The translations under genes were made by a program, and so were the position numbers. A model generated the notes under the pieces. That model searched no databases and was not told the DNA's origin. It saw only the letters and a list, made by a program, of their open reading frames with translations. From NCBI GenBank assembly GCA_028709045.1, contig JAQVXR010000008.1, positions 1 to 32,228 of the forward strand: a stretch of DNA of 32,228 nucleotides. Direction: 5' to 3'. Every line of letters starts with the position of its first letter. Within the stretch, counting starts at the first letter, position 1. Below are positions 16,744 through 25,781 of this stretch, piece by piece. Origin of the DNA: Desulfitobacteriaceae bacterium (lineage in GTDB: Bacteria; Bacillota; Dehalobacteriia; Dehalobacteriales; Dehalobacteriaceae).

Positions 16744-16772
16744 AAAGCTCCTGATAAAATCAGGGGCTTTTT
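16744..16772 (+). terminator. Terminator of miaB-ricA
   Basis: AAAGCTCCTGAT (16744-16755) pairs with ATCAGGGGCTTT (16759-16770), 12 bp with one G-U pair and a 3-nt loop, ending in T5. It isolates miaB-ricA from the mutS operon. Confidence 0.85.
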
Positions 16773-16838
16773 GCTTTTATACGAATAACCTAAGGAAACC
16801 AGGCTAAAACGTGATGCCTTTAATTCCCTGGATTTTCA

Positions 16839-16847
16839 TGGTATAAT
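16839..16847 (+). promoter_or_regulatory. Extended -10 promoter of the mutS operon
   Basis: TG-G-TATAAT at 16839-16847 is a consensus extended -10, with only a weak -35 (TTTAAT, 17-bp spacing). It lies 27 bp before the mutS start, leaving a short leader with AAGGAGG. Confidence 0.5.
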
Positions 16848-16874
16848 TTTTTTAAGGAGTAAGGAGGAAAAGAC

Positions 16875-19508
16875 ATGGCAGATCTGACACCGATGATGAA
16901 ACAGTATCAAAGAATTAAGTCTAACCATAAGGACGCCATTCTTTTTTTCCGTTTGGGCGATTTTTACGAAATGTTTTTGGATGATGCTGTTATTGCATCC
17001 CGGGATTTGGAAATTACCTTGACTTCCCGAGATGGAGGAAACGGCAAGAAAATTCCCATGTGCGGCATTCCATATCACGCTGTAGATGGATACCTGGCAA
17101 AACTGATTTCAAAGGGTCACAAAGTGGCCATCTGTGAGCAGGTGGAAGACCCGAAATCAGCTAAAGGAATCGTGAAGCGGGAGGTCATCCGTATTGTAAC
17201 TCCCGGTACGGTGCTGGAAAGCAATTTGCTTAACGAAAAGAAACAAAATTATCTGCTTGCCATATGCCGGGGAGAAAAAGTTTATGGTTTGGCTTACACT
17301 GATATTTCCACAGGAGAATTTTATGCAACAGAAATATCGGGATCGGATCTAGATGCAAAACTTTTTGATGAAACAGGACGAATTAATCCGGCCGAGTGTA
17401 TTTTACCGGCAGCTATTTACCATGAAGAGACCCTCAGAAGCAAACTGGAAGTAACGGCGGAAGGGACGATCAGCAGCAAAGTGCCGGATGAGTATTTTCA
17501 GCTAAAAAAAGCAACAAATCTTATCGAAAAGCATTTTAAGATTACTTCCCTTGATGCGTTGGGACTAAGGGAACTGCCTCTTGCCACCTGTGCTGTAGGG
17601 GCGATTTTACAATTTTTGATAGAAACGCAAAAAAAGGATCTTCAGTATCTTGATCAATTAAAAATATACTCTCCGGCTTCCTTTATGATGATTGACAGCA
17701 CCACCAGGCGCAATTTGGAATTGACTGCAACCATCAGAGGGGGCCAAAGAAAAGGTTCCCTCATGTGGGTTTGTGATCAGACGGTGACTGCTTTAGGAGG
17801 ACGCCTGTTAAGAGAATGGCTGGAAAAACCTCTTTTGGATATTTCGGAAATATCCTTCAGGTTGGACGGGGTGGAGGAACTTACTAATAACGTTTTTATT
17901 CGGGAAGACCTGCGTACCTTACTAAAAAAGGTTTATGATATGGAAAGGCTGATTGGAAGAATTGCCTACGGCAGTGCCAATCCCCGAGATCTGATTGCTC
18001 TAAAAACTTCTGTTTCTGTAGTGCCGGAAGTGTTCCAGCTGGGGAAAAAATTAATGAGTCCCCTCTTTCAAAGAATGTTTGCTAACTTTGATGTTTTAGA
18101 TGATATCTACATATTGATCGATCAGGCGATTAATGATGATCCGCCTGTTTCTCTCAGAGAAGGAGGCATCATTAAGGAAGGCTATGATGAGGAGGTGGAC
18201 GAGCTTCGCTCAATTACCTCCGGCGGCAAGAAATGGATCGCCGGCCTTGAGTCTAAGGAAAAGGCTGCTACCGGCATTAAATCATTGAAAGTAGGCTTTA
18301 ATAAAGTCTTCGGCTATTATATTGAAGTAACAAACGCTAATTTAAACGCTGTTCCTGATAACTATATTCGCAAACAAACTTTGGCAAACGCGGAACGATA
18401 TATCACGGAAGAATTAAAAGAATGGGAAAATAAGATTCTCGGGGCCAGTGAAAAACTTACGTCTCGGGAGTATGAACTTTTTTGCTATGCGCGCAACCAA
18501 ATCACCCTTTCTACGGCACGTATTCGCCGGGTGGCCGCTATTATTGCTCGGCTTGATGTATTGCTTTCTTTTGCTCAAGTAGCCTTGGAAAATGGTTATT
18601 GTAAGCCTGAGGTGAATGCCGGGGATGTGATTCATATTGTGGACGGACGGCATCCGGTTGTGGAGCAGATTGCCGGAAGTGGCGACTACGTCCCCAATGA
18701 TACATATCTTGATAATAAGGAGCATCAGGTTTGCTTGTTAACAGGCCCCAATATGGCAGGGAAGTCGACATACATGCGTCAGGTTGCGCTTACTGTTTTG
18801 ATGGCGCAAATTGGCTGTTTTGTTCCGGCGACCAGTGCAGTAATTGGTATTGTTGATAGAATTTTCACCAGAGTAGGTGCAGCAGATGACCTAGCCGGAG
18901 GGCAAAGCACATTCATGGTGGAAATGTGTGAAACCGCTAATATTTTACGCAACGCCACCAGGAAAAGCCTGGTGATATTAGATGAGATCGGTCGGGGTAC
19001 CAGCACATATGATGGGATGAGCATCGCCTGGGCTGTTGCGGAATACCTCTTAAAACCTGAGGTTGGGGCAAAAACATTGTTTGCCACCCATTATCACGAA
19101 CTTACTGCCTTAGCAGATAAGTTTTCCCAGGTAAAAAATTATACAGTTGCAGTGCGGGAAAAAGAAGGGGGAATAATTTTCTTAAGAAAAATAATCCCCG
19201 GAGGAACTGACAAAAGCTATGGTATTCAGGTAGCCAGACTGGCCGGTCTGCCGGAGGAAGTACTTGTACGAGCCAAAGAAATTTTGACCGGATTGGAAGG
19301 AGAAGAAAAAATGCCCAAAAGGATTGAGCCACCGAAAGATCGGGAAACGCCTGTTCAGTTGGCTGTCTTTTCTCCTAATCCACCCAAGCACCCCCTGGCT
19401 GCAGAACTAGAGATGCTTGATTTAAACAACCTTACTCCCCTGGATGCTTTGATTAAACTAAACCAATGGCAGCGGAAATTAAAAAAACTGGCGGGTGAAG
19501 GAAAGTGA
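16875..19508 (+). CDS. mutS: DNA mismatch repair protein MutS
   Basis: MutS recognises mispairs and small loops and, when ATP-bound, recruits MutL. The 877-aa product has the mismatch-reading Phe-Tyr-Glu motif (residues 30-32), connector and lever domains, and the ABC-type ATPase with Walker A GPNMAGKST (about residue 623), Walker B LVILDEIGRGTSTYDG and the FATHYHEL switch. It is a MutS1-type protein by domain order. The stop overlaps the next start (GTGA), so it is co-transcribed with the two unrelated-looking genes before mutL. Confidence 0.98.
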   Translation: MADLTPMMKQYQRIKSNHKDAILFFRLGDFYEMFLDDAVIASRDLEITLTSRDGGNGKKIPMCGIPYHAVDGYLAKLISKGHKVAICEQVEDPKSAKGIVKREVIRIVTPGTVLESNLLNEKKQNYLLAICRGEKVYGLAYTDISTGEFYATEISGSDLDAKLFDETGRINPAECILPAAIYHEETLRSKLEVTAEGTISSKVPDEYFQLKKATNLIEKHFKITSLDALGLRELPLATCAVGAILQFLIETQKKDLQYLDQLKIYSPASFMMIDSTTRRNLELTATIRGGQRKGSLMWVCDQTVTALGGRLLREWLEKPLLDISEISFRLDGVEELTNNVFIREDLRTLLKKVYDMERLIGRIAYGSANPRDLIALKTSVSVVPEVFQLGKKLMSPLFQRMFANFDVLDDIYILIDQAINDDPPVSLREGGIIKEGYDEEVDELRSITSGGKKWIAGLESKEKAATGIKSLKVGFNKVFGYYIEVTNANLNAVPDNYIRKQTLANAERYITEELKEWENKILGASEKLTSREYELFCYARNQITLSTARIRRVAAIIARLDVLLSFAQVALENGYCKPEVNAGDVIHIVDGRHPVVEQIAGSGDYVPNDTYLDNKEHQVCLLTGPNMAGKSTYMRQVALTVLMAQIGCFVPATSAVIGIVDRIFTRVGAADDLAGGQSTFMVEMCETANILRNATRKSLVILDEIGRGTSTYDGMSIAWAVAEYLLKPEVGAKTLFATHYHELTALADKFSQVKNYTVAVREKEGGIIFLRKIIPGGTDKSYGIQVARLAGLPEEVLVRAKEILTGLEGEEKMPKRIEPPKDRETPVQLAVFSPNPPKHPLAAELEMLDLNNLTPLDALIKLNQWQRKLKKLAGEGK

Positions 19509-21163
19509 TTTTTGGAATCGATGTTGGCGGAACATATACGGACGCGGTTGCCATGGACGGGGCAAAAGTAGCACATTGGTTCAAAACCCCGACCACTATA
19601 AATATGCTCCGGTGTCTGGGCGAGGCGATGGAACGGCTTGAAAAAATAGAACCGGTTTCCCGCTGGGAAAGGCTGGTTATCAGTACCACGATGCTGACAA
19701 ATATTGTTGCCCAGCAAAGGTATGAAAATGTTGGATTGATGTTGATTCCCGGTCCGGGTATCAATCCGGGAATTTTAGATTATCCTACGGAAACTGCTAT
19801 TTTATCCGGGGCAATGAATTATCGAGGCTTTGAAATTGCTCCCCTGGACGAAGAAGAAGTGAAAGAGAAGGCACAATTTTTTTATAAAAAAGGATATCGC
19901 CACTTGGCTTTGGTAGGTAAATTCTCCGGGCGAAACGGAGAGCACGAAGAACAAGCGGCTGATTGGATCAAAGAAATTTGTCCTGATATGGAAATTACCT
20001 TAGGACACAGAGTATCTGGCTATTTGAACTATCCTCGCCGCCTGGTTACCACCTGGCTCACTGCTGCCACCCAAAAAGCTTACCGGGAATTTATTTTCGG
20101 GGTGGAAAATGTTTTAACTAAATACGGTATATCCTGCCCGGTATACATTATGAAGGCAGACGGTGGTGTGATTCCCATCAATGGGGTCGAAAGTTCTCCT
20201 ACAGCCACAGTTTATTCAGGCCCTGCAGCCAGTACGGTAGGCGCTACTGCTTTATTGGCAGGGAATGAATCTGCTGTAGTGATGGACGTAGGTGGCTCCA
20301 CAACTGATCTATCCCTGATTCTATCAGGGATGCCTTTGCTGGCGACCAATGGAATGAAAATAGCCAACTATCTGACCCAAATCAAGGGGTTGGCGTTAAA
20401 ATCAGTGGCAGCCGGGGGCGATGCCCCGGTGGAAATGAGGGGAACTCAGCCATTCCTTTTAGAAGAAAGAAGAGGGGAAGCAGTGTGCTTTGGTGGAACA
20501 TACCCTACTTTGACAGATGCTTTAAATATTTTGGATGGAGTACCGGGCAAAAATCAAGGAGCATCTTTGGAAGCATTCATTAAAACTTTCTCCTTAAGGG
20601 AGAGCCAGGTACCACTCTTTGGCGAAGAAGTAATTGCTCAGGCTGTTAATAAAATTGCCGGAGAAATTAAAAAAATGATTACAGAATGGCAGGATGAGCC
20701 TGCATACCGGGTGTGGGAAGTGCTGCAAAAGGAGCCTCTATTCCCCAACACTTTGACGGGTATCGGCGGTGCTGCCCCCGGTCTGACACAACGAGTCGCC
20801 AAAGCATTAGGGATGAAACCTTATTTGCCTCCTTTTGCCGGAGTTGCTAACGCCATTGGCTGTGCTGTGGCCAAACCGTCAATGAGCTTAAAGCTACATA
20901 TTGATACCGGCCAAAATTTGCTCTCATTGGATGACGGTTTACAGAAAGAGTACCGGGGTTCCGGAAAAGAAGAAGAGGCTATAAAACTTGCTAAAACTTT
21001 TTTAGTGCAACGTGCCCATAGTCTCGGAATTCAAATTGACCAACCTGATGTGGAAATTGTTAACAGTGAAATATTTAGTATGATCCGCGGATATTACCGT
21101 TCCGGATATATTATTGATACAGAAGTGCAGATAAAACCGGGCCTTTTTACCCGGGTAAATTAA
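19505..21163 (+). CDS. Hydantoinase/oxoprolinase-family protein (short)
   Basis: The family comprises ATP-dependent amidohydrolases of the ASKHA fold, such as N-methylhydantoinase A and 5-oxoprolinase. Two phosphate-binding signatures are visible: GIDVGGTYTDAV at residue 4 and VMDVGGSTTDLS at about residue 259. Between them lies SPTATVYSGPAASTVGATAL, typical of HyuA, and GGAAPGLTQRVAKALG occurs near residue 420. At 552 aa it is shorter than most HyuA proteins (about 680-720), so the substrate cannot be named. The GTG start overlaps the mutS stop by 3 bp. The following gene is an HDAC-like amidohydrolase, so two amide-bond hydrolase families sit together inside the mutS-mutL operon. Confidence 0.88.
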   Translation: MIFGIDVGGTYTDAVAMDGAKVAHWFKTPTTINMLRCLGEAMERLEKIEPVSRWERLVISTTMLTNIVAQQRYENVGLMLIPGPGINPGILDYPTETAILSGAMNYRGFEIAPLDEEEVKEKAQFFYKKGYRHLALVGKFSGRNGEHEEQAADWIKEICPDMEITLGHRVSGYLNYPRRLVTTWLTAATQKAYREFIFGVENVLTKYGISCPVYIMKADGGVIPINGVESSPTATVYSGPAASTVGATALLAGNESAVVMDVGGSTTDLSLILSGMPLLATNGMKIANYLTQIKGLALKSVAAGGDAPVEMRGTQPFLLEERRGEAVCFGGTYPTLTDALNILDGVPGKNQGASLEAFIKTFSLRESQVPLFGEEVIAQAVNKIAGEIKKMITEWQDEPAYRVWEVLQKEPLFPNTLTGIGGAAPGLTQRVAKALGMKPYLPPFAGVANAIGCAVAKPSMSLKLHIDTGQNLLSLDDGLQKEYRGSGKEEEAIKLAKTFLVQRAHSLGIQIDQPDVEIVNSEIFSMIRGYYRSGYIIDTEVQIKPGLFTRVN

Positions 21164-21216
21164 AAAATATTTTATAAATTGCCAAAGAAACCTGTATGAT
21201 TGAGAGGGAAACCGAT

Positions 21217-22578
21217 ATGCAAAAACCTACAGGATTAGTTTTTTTCCCGGCATTTGACTGGAGCATTTCACCAACTCACCCGGAACGCCAGGAAAGACTT
21301 TTATATACCCGGGACCAGCTTTTTGAAGAAGGTATTATGGACCTTCCCCAGATTAAAGAATATCGCGCCCAAACTACCGGGTTGGAGCACATTTACCGAA
21401 CACATATTTGCGTTCCCGACGTATCTGCTCAAATTACCGATGCTCACCTGATTGCAGTGGGCAGTATGCTCCGGGTAGCGGATGCCTTCTTTCAGGGGGA
21501 AGTAAGAAACGGCTTTGTTATGGTCCGGCCTCCGGGACATCATGCCATGTGGGTGAGCCATGGTAACCGGGGTTTTTGCAATATTAATAATGAAGCAATC
21601 CTTGTTGATTACCTCCGGTGTAAGTATGGAGTGAAAAAAGTTGCCATTGTTGATACTGATGTGCATCATGGGGACGGGACACAAGATATTTTTTGGCATG
21701 ATCCGGATGTCCTTTGCATCTCTTTTCATCAAGACGGGCGCACTCTTTTCCCAGGTACAGGTTTTCTTCATGATTTAGGCGGGCCTAACGCTTACGCTAA
21801 GACCATTAATATTCCTTTACTGCCTGGGACAACGGACCGGGAAGTACTGATGGTTTTAGATAATCTGATTTTGCCAATACTGGAAGATTTTCAACCGGAC
21901 ATTGTGATAAATTCAGCCGGTCAGGATAATCATTATACCGACCCTTTGGCAAGCCTAAATATGACTGCCGGCGGTTATGCCCTGCTTAATGAAAAATTGT
22001 CCCCCAATCTTGCTGTGCTTGAGGGAGGTTATGCTGTGGAAACAGCTCTTCCCTATGTCAACACGGCCATTACATTGGCCATGGCAGGACTTGATTATTC
22101 TTTTGTCCGGGAGCCGAATTTACCCGTATTTAGAAAAGATCCGGAGCTTTTTAATTATACGAAAGATATAATCTCCCAACTACTTCAAATTTGGAAGGGA
22201 CGCAAAAAAGCAGACTTAATACATATATTTGGGCGAGAAAAAGTTTACACGCGCAGTAAAAATATTTATTATGATACAGATGGTTTCCGGGAACAACAGG
22301 AGGAAAGTATTTATCGCTGTACTGACTGCTCCGGTTATGTCAAAGTGGTTTCCCACGCTTTGCAAGGTGATTTCCTTCACCATGTATTTGCCATTCGCAC
22401 TCCCTTTCATGCTTGCCCCCGCTGCCGGAAACTGGCGGCTGAGGACTTTAACCGGGCAGTGGATGAGGGTAAATTTACCCAATACTGCTGGCAGGATCAG
22501 GCGGGGCGGAAATTTCACCTGGTAGATAAAAACGGTGTCCGGGTAATTGACATAGGAGTAAAAAATGAGAGAGATTAA
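21217..22578 (+). CDS. Histone-deacetylase-superfamily amidohydrolase with C-terminal zinc-ribbon-like tail
   Basis: Bacterial members of this zinc hydrolase superfamily include acetylpolyamine amidohydrolases and AcuC. The catalytic pattern is complete: the double His in RPPGHHA, zinc ligands in VDTDVHHGDGTQD, the Asp ligand in SAGQDNHYTDPLA, and the catalytic Tyr in LEGGYAVE. After the domain (about 300 residues) comes a roughly 150-residue extension with Cys368-x2-Cys371 and Cys400-x2-Cys403, spaced like a zinc ribbon. ATG 21217 is preferred because GAGAGGGA lies 7 nt upstream. The in-frame ATG at 21196 lacks a ribosome-binding site. Its last 14 bp overlap the start of mutL. The substrate is unknown. 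Confidence 0.9.
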   Translation: MQKPTGLVFFPAFDWSISPTHPERQERLLYTRDQLFEEGIMDLPQIKEYRAQTTGLEHIYRTHICVPDVSAQITDAHLIAVGSMLRVADAFFQGEVRNGFVMVRPPGHHAMWVSHGNRGFCNINNEAILVDYLRCKYGVKKVAIVDTDVHHGDGTQDIFWHDPDVLCISFHQDGRTLFPGTGFLHDLGGPNAYAKTINIPLLPGTTDREVLMVLDNLILPILEDFQPDIVINSAGQDNHYTDPLASLNMTAGGYALLNEKLSPNLAVLEGGYAVETALPYVNTAITLAMAGLDYSFVREPNLPVFRKDPELFNYTKDIISQLLQIWKGRKKADLIHIFGREKVYTRSKNIYYDTDGFREQQEESIYRCTDCSGYVKVVSHALQGDFLHHVFAIRTPFHACPRCRKLAAEDFNRAVDEGKFTQYCWQDQAGRKFHLVDKNGVRVIDIGVKNERD

Positions 22579-24337
22579 AGTTTTAGATCCCCAAACGGCA
22601 AATCAAATAGCTGCCGGGGAAGTGGTGGAGCGTCCCGTTTCTGTTGTTAAAGAATTAGTGGAAAACTCCATTGATGCCGGGGCAACAAGAATAAAAATAT
22701 CTATTCGAGAAGGCGGTCTCAAGCTGATTCAAGTTGGAGATAACGGGTGTGGCATGACAGTTTCCGACATGCTGATGGCACCTAAACGTCATGCCACGAG
22801 CAAAATTGAAAACGCAGAAGATTTAAACAGCCTGCATACTCTAGGATTTCGTGGGGAAGCTCTACCATCTATTGCTGCTGTATCTAAGCTCTCGGTAACG
22901 TCTAGGCTGGGGGAAAGCGCCGTCGGTTGGCAGGTGGTAATAGAAAATGGGACGATAAATGAACCGGTAGAAACCGGATGCCCTTCCGGAACGATTGTGA
23001 GAGCAGAGAGTCTCTTTTACAACACTCCGGCCAGGAAGAAATTTTTAAAGTCGGCTGCCACGGAATTAGGCCATGCCTCAGATATGATTGGCCGGATGAT
23101 TTTATCCCATCCGGATATTGCCTTTGAACTGGAACACGAGGAGAAAAATATATTAAAGTCACCGGGAAACGGTGATTTGGCCCAGGCAATTTTTGCCGTC
23201 TACGGGGGAGACATCACCCGTAAAATGAAAAAAATAAGCTATCATGGTGAGGAGAAAATAATCGGCTTTGTATCCAGTCCGGAGCTTACCAGGTCTACCC
23301 GTCACTACTATAATTTTTTTGTCAACGGCAGGTTTGTGCGCAGTCCGGAATTAGCTGCCATTTTAGAAGAGGCTTTTTATACTCGGATTCCTGCCAAAAG
23401 ATATCCTGTCGCTGTGATCCATTTTACCCTTGATCCGGAAACATTTGATGTCAATGTCCATCCGGCCAAGCTGGAAATAAAGTTTCGAAATCTTCCCGCT
23501 TTAAAAAGTTCTTTTATACAAGCGTTGGATGATATTTTTCGACGGCCGGCTGATGTGATTCCGGGAGTTACCCTGCCATTTACGGCGCCAAAAACCCAAC
23601 CGATACAGAGGGGAAAAGATTACCCTGACCAAGAAATTTATCAAGAGAAGTTTCAATTAGTCAGCGAGGAACCTGTTTATCCACAGAAAATGGAAGTATT
23701 ACCATCAAGAGAATCTGAACAGGTGAGAAAACAGGAAGCGGAAAAACAACAGGTTTTCTCTAATATGAAAGTCCTCGGCCAGTTGGAAGGCACTTATATT
23801 TTGGCATCCAGCCCGGAGGGGATCTATATTATCGACCAGCATGCCGCCCATGAGCGAATTCGTTTTGATAAAATTAAAAAGGCTTTTTGTGCTCAGCCAT
23901 CCGAGACAGAATATTTGGCTGTTCCCGGGGTAATTGAACTAACCCCTCAGCAGGCGCTCTGGTTGATCAATAATATTGTGACAATTAAAGATCTCGGATT
24001 TATTTTAGAGCATTTCGGAGAGAATACTTTTCTTTTGCGCGGAGTTCCTCGGTGGAACAGTGGGGGAAATTCCGAGGAATTATTATTAGCAATTGTGGAA
24101 AAACTAGGAAATGATGATTCTGAGCAATTGCAAATGGACCGGTTGGTGGAAGAAGAGCTTTTTACCATGGCCTGCAAAAGTGCCGTAAAAGCAAACCGGC
24201 ACCTAACGGAGGCAGATATCGGCTATCTTTTGACCCAGCTGGAACTGAGCAATAACCCATATAGCTGTCCTCATGGAAGACCGGTTTTAATAAAAATAAC
24301 CCGGAAAGAAATTGAAAAAAGATTTATGCGGAGCTAA
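22565..24337 (+). CDS. mutL: DNA mismatch repair protein MutL
   Basis: MutL links MutS to strand removal. The N-terminal GHKL ATPase shows IAAGEVVERPVSVVKELVEN and the DNGCGM motif, followed by LGFRGEAL and NVHPAKLE. The C-terminal domain has DQHAAHERIRFD (residues 424-435), ACKSAVKA and CPHGRP, the metal site of endonuclease-type MutL found in bacteria without MutH. The consensus DQHAX2EX4E is kept except that the last Glu is Asp435, a conservative change. The ATG overlaps the HDAC-like gene by 14 bp, with AGGAG just upstream. The length of 590 aa is typical. Confidence 0.97.
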   Translation: MREIKVLDPQTANQIAAGEVVERPVSVVKELVENSIDAGATRIKISIREGGLKLIQVGDNGCGMTVSDMLMAPKRHATSKIENAEDLNSLHTLGFRGEALPSIAAVSKLSVTSRLGESAVGWQVVIENGTINEPVETGCPSGTIVRAESLFYNTPARKKFLKSAATELGHASDMIGRMILSHPDIAFELEHEEKNILKSPGNGDLAQAIFAVYGGDITRKMKKISYHGEEKIIGFVSSPELTRSTRHYYNFFVNGRFVRSPELAAILEEAFYTRIPAKRYPVAVIHFTLDPETFDVNVHPAKLEIKFRNLPALKSSFIQALDDIFRRPADVIPGVTLPFTAPKTQPIQRGKDYPDQEIYQEKFQLVSEEPVYPQKMEVLPSRESEQVRKQEAEKQQVFSNMKVLGQLEGTYILASSPEGIYIIDQHAAHERIRFDKIKKAFCAQPSETEYLAVPGVIELTPQQALWLINNIVTIKDLGFILEHFGENTFLLRGVPRWNSGGNSEELLLAIVEKLGNDDSEQLQMDRLVEEELFTMACKSAVKANRHLTEADIGYLLTQLELSNNPYSCPHGRPVLIKITRKEIEKRFMRS

Positions 24338-24370
24338 ATTTAAACTTAAAATCAATTGGAGGAAGGTGGG

Positions 24371-25342
24371 ATGATCGAGAAAGAAAAAGTGGCTGTAATC
24401 GTCGGCCCAACAGCGGTGGGAAAAACTGCAGTGTCTATTCGGACAGCTGATATTCTAGGTGCGGAGATTATCTCCGGAGATTCTATGCAGGTCTACCGAG
24501 GTATGGACATCGGTACGGCAAAAATTCTGGAAGAGGAGATGTATGCTCCGTCAGGTAAAAAAATACCACATCACATGATTGATATTGTCGATCCGGATGA
24601 AGCTTATAGTGCAGCCGACTTTCAAGAAATGGTGCGCAAAACCATCAGCGCGTTAAATAAAGAAGGAAAGCTTCCTCTTATTGTAGGGGGCACAGGCCTT
24701 TATATTAATGCCGTTCTTGATCTATATAATTTTACCGAAATGGATATTGACGAAAAATATCGTCAAGAAAAATGGGAAGAAGCAGAGAAATACGGCTCAC
24801 ACTTTTTGCACAAGGAACTGGCCGATATCGATCAAGAAGCGGCAGAGAGAATTCATCCTCATGACACCAAGCGGATTATCCGAGCGCTGGAAATCTATCA
24901 CCAGACCAAAAGGACGGTATCCGAATTACAGGAAGGTTCAGGTGAGAGTAACCCGGTATATCAGGTTGTTCTGGTAGGCCTATTTATGGAACGGGATTTA
25001 CTCTACCAACGTATCAATCAGCGGGTTGATAAAATGATAGATTCCGGTTTGATTGATGAGGTAAAAAATCTATTAGAAAAAGGCTACTATCCCCGCCTTA
25101 ATTCTATGCAGGGTTTAGGTTACCGGCAGGTGGCTGCTTATTTAAACGGGATATTGACAAAGAACGAGGCAATAAATCTTATTAAAAGAGATACCAGGCG
25201 TTTTGCTAAAAGGCAGTTTACATGGTTTAAAAGGGATGAGAGAATTAAATGGTTTAACATGGAACAATATGAAAATGAAGACCAATGTGCCCGAGAAATT
25301 GCCGATTATATTGGCAGGAGTCTGGTAATCGCTGTAGAATAA
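24371..25342 (+). CDS. miaA: tRNA dimethylallyltransferase MiaA
   Basis: MiaA transfers a dimethylallyl group to A37 of tRNAs, making the substrate of MiaB. The P-loop GPTAVGKT is near residue 12, followed by [34 protein letters not shown] and [10 protein letters not shown]. Start ATG 24371 follows a long GGAGGAAGGTGG site. The in-frame TTG at 24356 lies upstream of that site and is not used. The length of 323 aa is typical. mutL-miaA-hfq is a common gene order. Confidence 0.97.
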   Translation: MIEKEKVAVIVGPTAVGKTAVSIRTADILGAEIISGDSMQVYRGMDIGTAKILEEEMYAPSGKKIPHHMIDIVDPDEAYSAADFQEMVRKTISALNKEGKLPLIVGGTGLYINAVLDLYNFTEMDIDEKYRQEKWEEAEKYGSHFLHKELADIDQEAAERIHPHDTKRIIRALEIYHQTKRTVSELQEGSGESNPVYQVVLVGLFMERDLLYQRINQRVDKMIDSGLIDEVKNLLEKGYYPRLNSMQGLGYRQVAAYLNGILTKNEAINLIKRDTRRFAKRQFTWFKRDERIKWFNMEQYENEDQCAREIADYIGRSLVIAVE

Positions 25343-25371
25343 TACATAAACCAAAATATGGAGGGAAACCA

Positions 25372-25608
25372 ATGACAAAACCTTCTTTTAATTTACAGGA
25401 CTTTTTTTTAAACCAGGTGCGAAAAGAAAACACCCCGGTAACTATATTTCTGGTCAACGGGTTTCAGATTAGAGGAGTGGTTAAGGGATTTGATAATTTT
25501 ACCGTGGTAATGGATGTTGAGGGAAAGCAGCAGATGGTTTATAAACACGCAATATCAACCATCATGCCCGGAAGACCGGTTAATCTGATGATGGAAAAAA
25601 CGGAATAG
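25372..25608 (+). CDS. hfq: RNA chaperone Hfq
   Basis: Hfq forms a hexameric Sm-like ring that binds small RNAs and mRNAs. The 78-aa product has [12 protein letters not shown] (helix 1), the Sm1 region [26 protein letters not shown] and the Sm2 signature YKHAIST. The ATG at 25372 is preceded by GGAGGG. The frame extends upstream into the end of miaA, but that part has no ribosome-binding site. A small hairpin (25609-25614 with 25625-25630) and then a strong terminator follow. Confidence 0.97.
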   Translation: MTKPSFNLQDFFLNQVRKENTPVTIFLVNGFQIRGVVKGFDNFTVVMDVEGKQQMVYKHAISTIMPGRPVNLMMEKTE

Positions 25609-25643
25609 GTTCTCGTTAGACCAAGAGAACAAAATCCATAGGT

Positions 25644-25678
25644 AAAAAAAGACATGGCTAATTGTTATGTCTTTTTTT
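25644..25678 (+). terminator. Terminator of the mutS-hfq operon
   Basis: AAAAAAAGACAT (25644-25655) is exactly complementary to ATGTCTTTTTTT (25667-25678), 12 bp around an 11-nt loop. The A7/T7 arms could act in both directions. Confidence 0.9.
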
Positions 25679-25781
25679 AATTTAATCTAATAGCATCTCC
25701 CTGTTTTGACAATTTGTGCACAAGAAAAAGGAATCACAATATAATGATAATAGTATTCCTTCTTTTGGGAGGTGCCAGGGA

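Noticed and set aside
25706-25745. TTGACA at 25706 and TATAAT at 25740 as a spoVK promoter
   Set aside because: The spacing is 28 bp, far beyond a working SigA promoter. No SigE or SigK pattern could be fitted either.
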